Positions 44,001-53,367 of a DNA stretch of 64,000 nucleotides are shown here, piece after piece. Position 1 is the first letter of the stretch. Every line of letters starts with the position of its first letter. Origin of the DNA: Alcaligenaceae bacterium. Lineage in GTDB: Bacteria; Pseudomonadota; Gammaproteobacteria; Burkholderiales; Burkholderiaceae_B. Position numbers and translations under genes: made by a program. The notes beneath the pieces were generated by a model. The model searched no databases. It worked only from the letters and a program-made list of their open reading frames with translations, and was not told where the DNA came from. Location of the stretch: positions 1 to 64,000 of the forward strand of contig JACCER010000008.1 of the NCBI GenBank assembly GCA_013416445.1, read 5' to 3'.

Positions 44001-44081
44001 TAGCATTGTCAGGTGATTGCTATCCATCCCACGATAGTGATTTGACAAAATGCAGGCAATTTCGCCATAACAAAAGAGTGA

Positions 44082-45074
<993 letters not shown>

Positions 45075-45081
45075 ACAGCAG

Positions 45082-45110
45082 AAAGGGCGTGATGTTTCCG
45101 CCCTTTTTTT
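45082..45110 (+). terminator. intrinsic terminator
   Basis: A perfect 8-bp stem AAAGGGCG / CGCCCTTT with a 9-base loop is followed by a T-run, 8 bp after the nitronate monooxygenase-like gene. Confidence 0.85.
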
Positions 45111-45179
45111 GGATTGGCTGTTGATTAGTGCTGGTGTCTATGGTCGCGAAGCGATGCTAGACCACCAGCACGTTTTGTT

Positions 45180-45962
45180 TTATTGCTTGCTGCGGAAATC
45201 CGGCTTGCGTTTTTCCAGGAAGGCTTGTACGCCTTCTTTGGCTTCTTCGGTAGAGTAATACAGGCTCAGTGCCTGCATGCCCAAGCCGCCTATGCCCTTG
45301 ATAGAGTCAGTATCGGCGTTGAACGAACGCTTGGCGATGGAGATTGCCGTTGGGCTAAGAGCAAGGATTTCCTGGCACCATTTGTCGACTTCGGCGTCAA
45401 GCTGGTCGGCTGGCACTACCGTGTTGATCAGGCCCATGTTCAGGGCTTCTTGTGCGCTGTATTTGCGGCAAAGGAACCAGATCTCACGCGCCCGTTTTTC
45501 ACCAACCACGCGGGACAGCAGCGCTGTGCCAAAGCCTGGGTCAACCGAACCGACCTTGGGCCCAACTTGACCGAAAATTGCGGTATCAGATGCAATAGCG
45601 AGGTCGCAGCAGGTTACCAGTACGTTTCCGCCACCAATGGCGTAGCCGTTGACGCGTGCAATGACGGGTTTGGGCATATCTCTGATAGTGGATTGCAGTT
45701 CTTCAACCGGCAACCCGATGATGCCGCGCCCGTCGTAACCGCCATCATGCGCCGATTGATCGCCGCCAGTGCAGAATGCCTTGGTGCCGGTGCCTGTCAG
45801 GACGATTACGCCTACTGATTTGTCCCAGCCTGCAAGGTTCAGCGCTTCGATGAGTTCGTCGCAGGTTTTGCCGCGAAAGGCGTTGTATTTTTCGGGGCGA
45901 TTGATGGTAATGGTGGCTACGCCATCTTTTGCTTCGTAGATGATGTCTGAAAAAGTGCTCAT
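45180..45962 (-). CDS. badI: 2-ketocyclohexanecarboxyl-CoA hydrolase BadI-like
   Basis: A 260-residue crotonase of the MenB-like BadI group, which opens the ring of 2-ketocyclohexane-1-carboxyl-CoA to pimelyl-CoA. It resembles Rhodopseudomonas palustris BadI along its length: NAFRGKTCDELIEAL, AFCTGGDQSAHDGGYDGRG, MPKPVIARVNGYAIGGGNVL, FGQVGPKVGSVDPGFGTA, AIAKRSFNADTDS, EGVQAFLEKRKPDF. The GGDQ, the Tyr of GGYDGRG and the SVDPGFG acids of the ring-opening site are all kept. It is on the minus strand, divergent from the operon with the BadH-like gene, and shares its regulatory gap. Confidence 0.9.
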   Translation of the reverse strand: MSTFSDIIYEAKDGVATITINRPEKYNAFRGKTCDELIEALNLAGWDKSVGVIVLTGTGTKAFCTGGDQSAHDGGYDGRGIIGLPVEELQSTIRDMPKPVIARVNGYAIGGGNVLVTCCDLAIASDTAIFGQVGPKVGSVDPGFGTALLSRVVGEKRAREIWFLCRKYSAQEALNMGLINTVVPADQLDAEVDKWCQEILALSPTAISIAKRSFNADTDSIKGIGGLGMQALSLYYSTEEAKEGVQAFLEKRKPDFRSKQ

Positions 45963-46013
45963 TTGTATCTCCTTGGAAATAAATAAACGGGATGTGTTGT
46001 TGCTAAGGGAAGG

Positions 46014-46118
46014 TTAACAATCCTTGAGCAGAGCGGGCCTCTTTTCAAGAAAGGCATCCATTCCTTCCGCGGCGCCGATACGGGTTTCAAGTTTTTTAAC
46101 GCTGATGCTTGCATTGAA
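46014..46118 (-). pseudogene. remnant of a crotonase (enoyl-CoA hydratase) C-terminus
   Basis: On the minus strand the frame ending at the TAA at 46014-46016 encodes FNASISVKKLETRIGAAEG followed by MDAFLEKRPALLKDC. The EGMxAFLEKR ending and FNA are the conserved C-terminal part of crotonases (compare FNADT...EGVQAFLEKRKP in the neighbouring BadI). A TAA stop precedes it, and there is no start codon or upstream domain, so it is a decayed gene end with an internal deletion. It sits 51 bp upstream of badI. Confidence 0.7.
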
Positions 46119-46148
46119 TTATGTCATAGTATAGACTTTATGAACAGC

Positions 46149-46164
46149 GTTCATTAATATGAAT
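46149..46164. promoter_or_regulatory. IclR operator candidate, site E1
   Basis: TTCAT-TAAT-ATGAA (46150-46163), with an overlapping ATGAAC-AGC-GTTCAT palindrome at 46140-46154, lies 24 bp before the CoA transferase start and between it and the divergent badI. Similar sites are at 51025-51042 and 53368-53383. Confidence 0.6.
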
Positions 46165-46187
46165 CAAGGCTACGGAGAAACGATAAA

Positions 46188-47435
46188 ATGAGCGGTTCAC
46201 TTTCACATATCAGCGTGCTTGACCTGACACGGGTTCTGGCAGGTCCGTGGTGCACACAGATGCTCGCCGATCTGGGGGCTGACGTAATCAAGGTCGAAAG
46301 ACCGCGCATTGGTGATGACACGCGTCACTGGGGGCCACCCTGGATCAAAGACGATACCGATACCGACACAGAAGATTCGGCCTATTTCACGTCAACCAAC
46401 CGCAACAAGCGTTCCATTGCCATTGATATTTCGACGGCAGCGGGGCAGGCGCTGATCAGGGAACTGGCGGCGAAAGCTGATGTCCTGGTCGAGAACTACA
46501 AGGTGGGCGACCTGGCGCGCTATGGCTTGTCATACGCAGATATCAAAAAAATAAATCCCCGCATTGTGTACTGCTCGATCACGGGCTATGGGCAAGACGG
46601 CCCCTACGCCAAGCGTCCAGGCTATGACTTCGTGTTCCAGGGCGAGGGCGGCTTGATGAGCATTACCGGAGAACGCGATGACAAGCCAGGCGGGGGGCCG
46701 ATGAAAACATCTATTGCCGTGGCGGATGTGTTAACGGGCTTGAACGCCAGTATCGGTATTTTGGCGGCCATCGAGCATCGCCGTATCACTGGTGCTGGCC
46801 AGCACATTGATGTGTCGCTGCTCGATACCATAGTCAACTTTGGTTCTAATCAGATAGCAAGTTATTTTGCCAGCGGCGTCATTCCCAAGCGCTGGGGCAA
46901 TGAGCATCCTAATCTTGCTCCCTATCAGACCTTTCCCACCGCTGACGGGCACATAATCATTGCTTGTGGCAACGATGGCCAGTATCGAAAACTGTGTGAG
47001 CTTATTGGCCGTAGCGAATTGGCGGTTGATCCGCGTTTCGTCAAAACCTCTGGCCGCAATATTCATCGTGCAGCCATGGTGACGGAACTGACCAATACAT
47101 TCACTCAACAGCCTGCGGCTCACTGGCTGGCCTTGTTGGCTGACTCAGAGGTGCCAAGCGGTTCAATCAATAACTATCAGCAGGTGTTTGAGCATCCTCA
47201 AGTCGTGCATAGAAAGCTGCGGGTCGATATGCCGCATCCTGAAGGCGGAACAATAGGGGTGGTGGCTAATCCCATCCGTCTTTCCGATACGCCGGTTCAA
47301 TACCGTTATCCACCCCCTTTGCGTGGTCAGCACACCGACGAGGTGCTGGCCTCATTGCTGGATAAAAGCATAGATGAGATCAGCCTGTTGAAAGAGCAAG
47401 GCGTTATTGAAAACAAGGAAGCAGCATGTCGTTGA
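46188..47435 (+). CDS. family III CoA transferase (CaiB/BaiF), module E
   Basis: A 415-residue CoA transferase (VLDLTRVLAGPWCTQMLADLGADVIKVERP, TNRNKRSIAIDIS, TSIAVADVLTGLNASIG with the nucleophilic Asp). It starts the operon for acyl-CoA dehydrogenase, MaoC-like protein, BadH-like dehydrogenase and Bug. In Rhodopseudomonas the entry step is a ligase (AliA); here a transferase probably makes the alicyclic acyl-CoA. Its stop overlaps the next gene by 10 bp. Confidence 0.88.
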   Translation: MSGSLSHISVLDLTRVLAGPWCTQMLADLGADVIKVERPRIGDDTRHWGPPWIKDDTDTDTEDSAYFTSTNRNKRSIAIDISTAAGQALIRELAAKADVLVENYKVGDLARYGLSYADIKKINPRIVYCSITGYGQDGPYAKRPGYDFVFQGEGGLMSITGERDDKPGGGPMKTSIAVADVLTGLNASIGILAAIEHRRITGAGQHIDVSLLDTIVNFGSNQIASYFASGVIPKRWGNEHPNLAPYQTFPTADGHIIIACGNDGQYRKLCELIGRSELAVDPRFVKTSGRNIHRAAMVTELTNTFTQQPAAHWLALLADSEVPSGSINNYQQVFEHPQVVHRKLRVDMPHPEGGTIGVVANPIRLSDTPVQYRYPPPLRGQHTDEVLASLLDKSIDEISLLKEQGVIENKEAACR

Positions 47436-48580
47436 ATCAGTATGCTTTAAATGAAGATCAGCGCCAGATTCAGGATCTGATCAGGCGCGTCGCGCGTGAA
47501 AAAGTGGCGCCACGGGCGGACGAGATCGATCGCACAGCCGAATATCCGCACGATATGTTTGAAATGCTCAAGCAGTTAGGCTTGTTTGCCCTGCCATTCC
47601 CCGAGCAATACGGTGGCGCCGGAAGCATGTTGTCGGCGTGTCTGGCTATCGAAGAGTTCGGCCGAATTTGCTACAACACGGCTTACCTTCTGCTGGTGCA
47701 ATGGGTGCCTTTCGGCGCGATTCTTCATGGGGGCACCGAAGACCAGAAGCAGCGTCTGCTGCCAGGCCTTGCCAGTGGCGATCTGCGTGGTGCGTTCTCA
47801 ACGACCGAGGCCCAGAGCGGCTCAGACGTCAGCAGCATCAAGTCCCGTGCGGAAAAAGTAGCCGATGGGTATTTGCTGAATGGTTCAAAGATCTGGTGTA
47901 CAAATTCCGATATTGCCGACTTCATCCTGGTCGCTGCCAGATACCGCGAGGGCGACACCGACGGCATCAGTCTTTTTATTGTGGAAAAAGGCAGCAAAGG
48001 GCTGGAGGTTGGCCCCAAGGAAGACAAAATGGGTGCGCGTGGCGTGCCATCTTGTCCACTTTTTTTCGATAACGTACTGATTCCTGAAAAGAATAAGCTA
48101 GGCGGTGGTTTCAAGTCGGTGATGCAGGCATTCAATGCCAGCCGGCCCTTGATAGGCGCCCGGGCGGTTGGGTTGTCACAGGGTGCGCTCGACCATGCGA
48201 TTGAATTCGTAAAAAATCGCTCGGCGTTTGGCCAGCAGGTCAGCGATTTCCAGGGAGTGCGCTGGATGCTCGCCGATATGGCGATGCAAACAGAGGCGGC
48301 CCGCCACCTTGTGTATCGCGCGGCGTCCTTGGTCGACGCCAATGCGCCAGCAACCGAGCTGGCCCAGGTGGCGGCAATGGCGAAATGCGTTGCAACCGAT
48401 ACCGCCATGAAAGTGGCGACCGACGCCGTGCAGTTGTTTGGTGCTGCCGGAATATCCTCCGAATACCCTATCAATCGTTATTTCAGGGATGCCAAGGTGC
48501 TGCAAATTATTGAGGGCACCAACCAGATTCAGCGCAACATCATTTCAAATGGCCTGCTAGGCCGGCCACCAAAGAAGTAG
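47426..48580 (+). CDS. acyl-CoA dehydrogenase, AliB-like candidate
   Basis: A 384-residue acyl-CoA dehydrogenase. AFSTTEAQSGSDVSSIKSRAEKVADGYLLNGSKIWCTN, SRPLIGARAVGLSQGALDHAIEFVKNRSAFGQ and VLQIIEGTNQIQRNIISNGLLG are clear; the last includes the Glu in the position of the usual catalytic base. Next to BadH- and BadI-like genes it is the obvious candidate to introduce the ring double bond, like AliB (cyclohexanecarboxyl-CoA dehydrogenase). The assignment to that substrate rests on context. Confidence 0.86.
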   Translation: MSLNQYALNEDQRQIQDLIRRVAREKVAPRADEIDRTAEYPHDMFEMLKQLGLFALPFPEQYGGAGSMLSACLAIEEFGRICYNTAYLLLVQWVPFGAILHGGTEDQKQRLLPGLASGDLRGAFSTTEAQSGSDVSSIKSRAEKVADGYLLNGSKIWCTNSDIADFILVAARYREGDTDGISLFIVEKGSKGLEVGPKEDKMGARGVPSCPLFFDNVLIPEKNKLGGGFKSVMQAFNASRPLIGARAVGLSQGALDHAIEFVKNRSAFGQQVSDFQGVRWMLADMAMQTEAARHLVYRAASLVDANAPATELAQVAAMAKCVATDTAMKVATDAVQLFGAAGISSEYPINRYFRDAKVLQIIEGTNQIQRNIISNGLLGRPPKK

Positions 48581-48610
48581 CAATTTATCTATTTAACAAG
48601 GGAGATGGAC

Positions 48611-49087
48611 ATGAGTACTGAGAATCTTGAAACCGTTGGCCTGGGGATGTATTTTGAAGACCTTCCCATAGGGCGCAAGTTTAAAACCCTGGGTCGCACC
48701 ATTCAGGATGCGGATATTTGCGCATTCATCAACGTCATTCACATGACGGAAGTGCTTTTTACCGACATGGAATTCGTGAAAAACGAATCTGATATCAAGG
48801 GCCGCTTTGCCCCTGGTTCATTTGTCTATGGCATGGCCGAAGGTTTGCTGACCCAATCGACCATGCAAAAAACGGGTTATGCATTCTTGAACATGGAACT
48901 GGATATCAAGCAGCCTGCTTTCGTAGGCGATACCGTGCATGTGGAATGCGAGGTGATCGAGGCGCGTCTTTCAAAAAGCAAGCCGGGCCGGGGCTTGGTG
49001 CGTACCTTCAATCGTGTCGTAAAGCAGGACGGAACGGTGGTAATGACTTATACCCCGCTGCGCATGATCAAGTGCCGCAATAGCTAA
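48611..49087 (+). CDS. MaoC-like hotdog protein with altered active site
   Basis: A 158-residue MaoC-like protein (YFEDLPIGRKFKTLGRTIQDADI, GRFAPGSFVYGMAEGLLTQ, AFVGDTVHVECEVIEA). By eye the catalytic Asp/His motif (usual form GDTNPLHTD) reads HMTEVLFTD, so both catalytic residues seem replaced (Met and Phe). It may bind but not hydrate an enoyl-CoA, or do another reaction. The ATG at 48611 is chosen because AAGGGAG lies 7 bases before it; the ATG at 48605 is too close to that sequence. It sits where a hydratase would be expected in the operon. Confidence 0.8.
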   Translation: MSTENLETVGLGMYFEDLPIGRKFKTLGRTIQDADICAFINVIHMTEVLFTDMEFVKNESDIKGRFAPGSFVYGMAEGLLTQSTMQKTGYAFLNMELDIKQPAFVGDTVHVECEVIEARLSKSKPGRGLVRTFNRVVKQDGTVVMTYTPLRMIKCRNS

Positions 49088-49100
49088 GGAGACAATCAAC

Positions 49101-49868
49101 ATGAAAGGGTTGACAGACAAAGTTGTGCTTGTTACTGGTGGCGGTGGCGGTATTGGCGCCGCGCTTTGCCAGCGTTTTGCCCAAGAGGGTGCAAAAGTAG
49201 CTGTGTTCGATTTGAATACGGCCAGTGCTGATGCCGTTGTTGCGGCGATCAAGAAAGAAGGCGGTCAGGCCGCGGCATACACCGTTGATATCAGTGACCA
49301 TGCGCGTGTCGTGGCGGCGGTATCGGAAGTCGAGGCTCAATTGGGTCCGGTCGATGTTCTTGTCAATAATGCAGGATGGGATCATGGAGCGCGATTCCTT
49401 GATACCGATCCTGTGTTGTGGGACAAGATTGTGCGCATCAACCTGCTTGGTCCCATTAATCTGCATCATGCCGTTCTTAAAGGTATGGCCGAGCGCGGCA
49501 AAGGCAGGGTCGTCAATATTGCTTCTGACGCGGGCAGGGTCGGGTCTTCTGGCGAGTCGGTTTATTCGGCTTGCAAGGGCGGCATTATCGCATTCAGTAA
49601 AACCATGGCGCGTGAATTTGCACGCAAGCAAATCAGTGTCAACGTTGTTTGCCCGGGGCCAACCGACACCGCCTTGTTCCGTGATTTTGCAGGCCAGGGG
49701 GAAAGCGGCGCCAAACTCAAAGGCGCACTTGAAAGGGCCATTCCGTTCGGACGGCTGGGGCAGCCACAAGATGTCGTTGGCGCCGTTTGCTTTTTGGCAT
49801 CAGATGACGCGGCATTCATTACTGGCCAGGTGCTGTCCGTATCGGGCGGCCTGACCATGGCGGGTTAA
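49101..49868 (+). CDS. badH: 2-hydroxycyclohexanecarboxyl-CoA dehydrogenase BadH-like SDR
   Basis: A 255-residue short-chain dehydrogenase with TGGGGGIGAALC (NAD binding), NNAGWD, the catalytic Ser/Tyr/Lys (NIASDAGRVGSSGE, VYSACKGG) and VCPGPTDTALF. The GGGGGIG, NNAGWDxGxxF, DAGRVGSSGE and FITGQVLSVSGGLTM segments match R. palustris BadH closely. It would oxidise the ring hydroxyl to the 2-keto ester that BadI opens. It lies 13 bp after the MaoC-like gene. Confidence 0.88.
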   Translation: MKGLTDKVVLVTGGGGGIGAALCQRFAQEGAKVAVFDLNTASADAVVAAIKKEGGQAAAYTVDISDHARVVAAVSEVEAQLGPVDVLVNNAGWDHGARFLDTDPVLWDKIVRINLLGPINLHHAVLKGMAERGKGRVVNIASDAGRVGSSGESVYSACKGGIIAFSKTMAREFARKQISVNVVCPGPTDTALFRDFAGQGESGAKLKGALERAIPFGRLGQPQDVVGAVCFLASDDAAFITGQVLSVSGGLTMAG

Positions 49869-49921
49869 ATCGCAACTGCCGGATTTCAACACGTCAAATT
49901 TATAAACTCAGGAGACAAACC

Positions 49922-50968
49922 ATGTTTCACACTAGCATCACACGTTCAGCGGATACTCAGGTTGGGCCCGATGCATCTAAGCGCGGCTTCTGGCGGCAGC
50001 CCAGGGGGCTGTTTGCAGGGCTGGCCTTGGGCGCAATGCTGGCTGCCCCGCTGGGCGCGCTTGCGCAAAATGCCTATCCCACCCATCCCGTTAAGATTGT
50101 ATTGGGGTTTTCCGCCGGCGGCGGCACTGACGCCATTGCCCGGAAGCTGGCAGAAAGCATGAGCAAGACATTGGGCGCGAATATGCTGATAGACAACAAG
50201 CCAGGCGCTAATGGCAATATTGCGGGTGAAGCCGTTTCCCGGTCAGCAGCCGATGGCTACACCCTGCTTTACAATACCTCATCCATTGCTTCCAGCCCGG
50301 CTTTATATGGCGACAGGCTTAATTATGATGTCTCAAAAGACTTCAGGACGGTTGGCCGTACCGCCAGTTTGCCTATCGTGCTTGTGGTGCCGGCAAACTC
50401 GCCGTTCAAAACCGTTCAAGACTTCGTCGCTTATTTAAAGGCGAATCCGGGGAAACTGAACTACGGCTCGGCAGGCATGGGTAACGTGACGCATCTGGCG
50501 GCGCTTACCTTTGAAGATGCCGTAGGCATCAAGGGGTCTCACATACCTTATAAAGGCGAGGCGCCCGCGATTGTCGACCTTATGGCCGGTCATATTGATT
50601 ATTACCTTGCCACGTCAGCCGGAGCAATACCTGCAGTGCAAAGTGGTCGCTTGAGGGCCTTGGCTGTTGCTACGGCGCAGCGGCTCGAGACCTTGCCTGA
50701 TGTGCCCACCATGGACGAAACTGTTGCCAAGGGGCTGGAAATGTCGGCATGGTCCGGTGTGCTGGCGCCAGCGGGCACGCCAGACGAAATTATTACAAAG
50801 TTGAATGGCGCGCTGAATAAAGCGCTGAAAGATGACACAGTCTTGTCATTTTTCAATACCCAAAGTGCGCAGGCAAATCCCTCCACTCCTGATGAGTACG
50901 CTGCTTTTCTCAAGAGCGAAATCACTGCGCTAAGCAAAATCATCAAAGCTGCTGATATTGTCATGTAG
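49922..50968 (+). CDS. Bug-family periplasmic receptor (module E)
   Basis: A 348-residue Bug/TctC receptor with an unusually long N-terminal region: about 28 residues precede the hydrophobic core LFAGLALGAMLAAPLGALA of the signal peptide. IVLGFSAGGGTDAIARKLAE and LIDNKPGANGNIAGEAVSRS follow. AGGAGAC is well placed before the ATG at 49922. It ends the module E operon, so it is probably the receptor for the alicyclic acid or a metabolite. Confidence 0.9.
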   Translation: MFHTSITRSADTQVGPDASKRGFWRQPRGLFAGLALGAMLAAPLGALAQNAYPTHPVKIVLGFSAGGGTDAIARKLAESMSKTLGANMLIDNKPGANGNIAGEAVSRSAADGYTLLYNTSSIASSPALYGDRLNYDVSKDFRTVGRTASLPIVLVVPANSPFKTVQDFVAYLKANPGKLNYGSAGMGNVTHLAALTFEDAVGIKGSHIPYKGEAPAIVDLMAGHIDYYLATSAGAIPAVQSGRLRALAVATAQRLETLPDVPTMDETVAKGLEMSAWSGVLAPAGTPDEIITKLNGALNKALKDDTVLSFFNTQSAQANPSTPDEYAAFLKSEITALSKIIKAADIVM

Positions 50969-51004
50969 GTAGCAGTAGCCAGCGATTAGGGAAAGTCCAA
51001 GTTT

Positions 51005-51068
51005 GGCTACCCTGGCCTTCATGTCATTCATATAATTGAATGGTATGCTGCCTGGGGTAGCCTTTTTT
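51005..51068 (+). terminator. long-loop terminator enclosing an IclR site
   Basis: Perfect 8-bp arms GGCTACCC / GGGTAGCC enclose a 42-base loop and are followed by TTTTTT. Inside the loop CATTCA/TGAATG forms a second palindrome (site E2). It lies after the Bug gene and directly before the iclR start. Confidence 0.6.
51025..51042. promoter_or_regulatory. IclR operator candidate, site E2
   Basis: CATTCA-TATAAT-TGAATG, matching the TTCAT-N4-(A/T)TGAA pattern of sites E1 and E3, lies 40 bp upstream of the iclR start, consistent with autoregulation. Confidence 0.5.
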
Positions 51069-51081
51069 ATATGAGCTTTAT

Positions 51082-51873
51082 ATGAATGTCAGTAGTAAAA
51101 GCGCTGTTCCAGCCAGTGAGCCACGCTCTTTAATGAGGATTCTCGGCATTTTCGAGACCCTGGCGCGGTCTCGCAACGGAATGACGCTCGCTGAGCTCAG
51201 CGCCGCTCTGGCTGCACCCAAAAGCAGCTTGTTGTTATTGCTTAGGCCGCTGGTGGCGCATAGCTACCTGGTCAACGTGTCGGGGCAATATGGGCTGGGG
51301 AGCTCGATCTTCCAGCTTTCCTCCGAGGTGCTTGCGGCACGTGAATTCACGAAAGTGATACGCCCTTACCTTGAAGAACTTGCCGAACGTAGCGACGAAA
51401 GCGTTTATCTGGCTGTGCTGGACCAAAACGCCAGGGTTGCGACTTATATTGAAGGCATTGAAAGCCGGCAGGCGGTGCGTTATGCGGTTCCTGTGGGAAC
51501 CTCCCGTCCGCTTTATGCTTCCGCCGCAGGCAAGGCAATGCTGGCATTTCAGGCAGAAGACTGGGCGGACAGCTATATCAAGGATACCGAATTCAAGTCG
51601 CTTACTTCAAAGCCTGTCATTAAAAAACCTGCTTTACGCAGTGAATTGATTGCCATCAGGCAAGATGGCGTATCGGTTAACGTAGGCGATGCGGTCGAGG
51701 GTGCCGCAGGTATTGCAACACCTATAGTGGCCGAGGGAAATTGGGCGACGCATGCGCTACTGATCGTCGCCCCAAGCACAAGGTTCGAGAAAGCCCTACC
51801 CACCTTACGCAAGCTATTGCTTGATGTGACGCACAAGGTTTCCAAGACGCTTGGCACTGCCCCCGCTAATTAA
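51082..51873 (+). CDS. IclR-family transcriptional regulator (module E)
   Basis: A 263-residue regulator with a winged helix (NGMTLAELSAALAAPKSSLLLLLRPLVAHSYL, about 32-65) and an effector domain (RSDESVYLAVLDQNARVATYIEG, RPLYASAAGKAMLAF). It ends 8 bp inside the convergent Bug gene. TTCAT-N4-ATGAA-like sites lie in front of it, in front of the badI/CoA transferase block and in front of the thioesterase/Bug operon. Confidence 0.9.
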   Translation: MNVSSKSAVPASEPRSLMRILGIFETLARSRNGMTLAELSAALAAPKSSLLLLLRPLVAHSYLVNVSGQYGLGSSIFQLSSEVLAAREFTKVIRPYLEELAERSDESVYLAVLDQNARVATYIEGIESRQAVRYAVPVGTSRPLYASAAGKAMLAFQAEDWADSYIKDTEFKSLTSKPVIKKPALRSELIAIRQDGVSVNVGDAVEGAAGIATPIVAEGNWATHALLIVAPSTRFEKALPTLRKLLLDVTHKVSKTLGTAPAN

Positions 51874-52843
51874 CGTCAATGCCAGAGGATTTGACAATCT
51901 GACCCCATCGCTCAATTTCTTGTCCTAAGTATGTTTTATATTCTTCGGGTGAAGAGGCGATTATTTCTCCGCCTTGCACGGCAATCCTTGCTTTCACTTC
52001 AGGGTCATTAAGCGCCTTTTTATATTCCTGATTCAAGCGGGCGACGATGGCTGGTGGTGTTTTTGATGGCACCATAATGGCTTGCCATGCGCCTGCTTCA
52101 AATCCCGGAAGAATCGTTTCCGAAATTGTTGGCACGTCTGGCAACAAGGTTGATCGGGTTTTTCCACTGGTAGCGAATGCAATAGCGCGCTTGTCTTGCA
52201 CGAAAGGGTAGGCAGAGTTGATGGGGTCGGTAAGTATGTCGATTTGTCCACCGATAAGGTCAGGGAAGGCGGCCGCACCACCCTTGTAAGGTACATGTGT
52301 AGCCTCGACCCCAGCGGCTTTAAGCATGACATAAGTGACCAAATGGGTAATGTTCCCATTACCTGAGGAACCGTAATTAAGCTTTCCTGGGTGGCTTTTC
52401 CCATATGCAATAAGCTCCCCCAGGTTTTTTGCAGCTATTGATGGGTTGGCCACGATTAGCATAGGCTGATTGGTGATAAGTGAAACGGGCGCCAGGTCTT
52501 GATTCAGGTTGTATTCTGTTTTTTGTTGGAATGCGGCCGTGAATGCGATTGACGATGTGTTGTGAAGAATGGTGTAGCCGTCAGGGTCGGCCCTGGCAAC
52601 TTGACTAGCACCGATGTTTCCGTTGGCGCCTGGCCGGTTTTCGACAATGACCGGGACTTTCATTTGGTTAGAAAGGCGTATGGATAAAAGCCTGGCGATT
52701 TGGTCGGTCGAGCCTCCTGGCGCGAAGGGCACGATGATGCGGATTGCTTTGTTCGGGTAATCTGAATTCCCGTATGCTGTTTGGGTTATACCGCTGAGGG
52801 ATACCGCAAGTACGCCTAAGCAGAGTTTCCACGCTTTTTTCAT
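51866..52843 (-). CDS. Bug-family periplasmic receptor (module E, second)
   Basis: A 325-residue Bug/TctC receptor (signal peptide ending near TAYG; IIVPFAPGGSTDQIARLLS; VIVENRPGANGNIGASQVARA). It follows the thioesterase gene by 45 bp on the same strand and overlaps the end of the convergent iclR. It resembles the receptor at 49922 in the HNTSSIA / YNTSSIA segment, so both may bind related ligands. Confidence 0.9.
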   Translation of the reverse strand: MKKAWKLCLGVLAVSLSGITQTAYGNSDYPNKAIRIIVPFAPGGSTDQIARLLSIRLSNQMKVPVIVENRPGANGNIGASQVARADPDGYTILHNTSSIAFTAAFQQKTEYNLNQDLAPVSLITNQPMLIVANPSIAAKNLGELIAYGKSHPGKLNYGSSGNGNITHLVTYVMLKAAGVEATHVPYKGGAAAFPDLIGGQIDILTDPINSAYPFVQDKRAIAFATSGKTRSTLLPDVPTISETILPGFEAGAWQAIMVPSKTPPAIVARLNQEYKKALNDPEVKARIAVQGGEIIASSPEEYKTYLGQEIERWGQIVKSSGIDVN

Positions 52844-52888
52844 AGTCTTCTCCTATCAGTCATTATTGATGTAGCGGTGTATTTACGG

Positions 52889-53314
52889 CTATTTGCCCTG
52901 AGGTGCTCGAATCAGGTAAAGGGCGCGGCCACTTGCCACCAGCTTGCCCGACGCGTCAAGTACCCGCGCTTCTGCAGTTGCCATGCTTTTGCCAAGATTG
53001 ATCACGCGCCCTTCAGCGCGCAAGTCACCTGGATAGGCGACGCGGTGGTAGTCCACACGCATGTCGACGGTAGGCACGGGATGACCGACCTTGATGGCGA
53101 CGGCGTAATCCCCTGTGGCATCGATAATGGCTGCCAATATTCCCCCGTGAGTAGAGCGGATCTCAGGGCTGGAAATAAAATCCTCGCGCCATTTAACTGT
53201 TAAAACCAGCCCTTCTTCGTCGGCGGAAAGTACCGACATGCCCAGCCAACGATTAAAAGGACTTCTGTTAACGAACTGAGTCGCCATTTGTTTGAGTGAG
53301 TTGTTCTCGGACAC
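52889..53314 (-). CDS. PaaI-family hotdog thioesterase (module E)
   Basis: A 141-residue hotdog thioesterase with STHGGILAAIIDATGDYAVA (the HGG and Asp of the PaaI active site) and TVDMRVDYHRVAYPGDLRAEGRV. The start is GTG at 53314 with AAGGAAGG upstream. It begins a two-gene transcript with the Bug receptor. A TTCAT-N4-ATGAA palindrome lies 54 bp upstream. It may release CoA from dead-end acyl-CoAs of the ring-opening pathway. Confidence 0.87.
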   Translation of the reverse strand: MSENNSLKQMATQFVNRSPFNRWLGMSVLSADEEGLVLTVKWREDFISSPEIRSTHGGILAAIIDATGDYAVAIKVGHPVPTVDMRVDYHRVAYPGDLRAEGRVINLGKSMATAEARVLDASGKLVASGRALYLIRAPQGK

Positions 53315-53367
53315 GCGAGGCCTTCCTTTTGTGGATTGGAGAGTGGGTTGTGTATATTGCCTTCATC

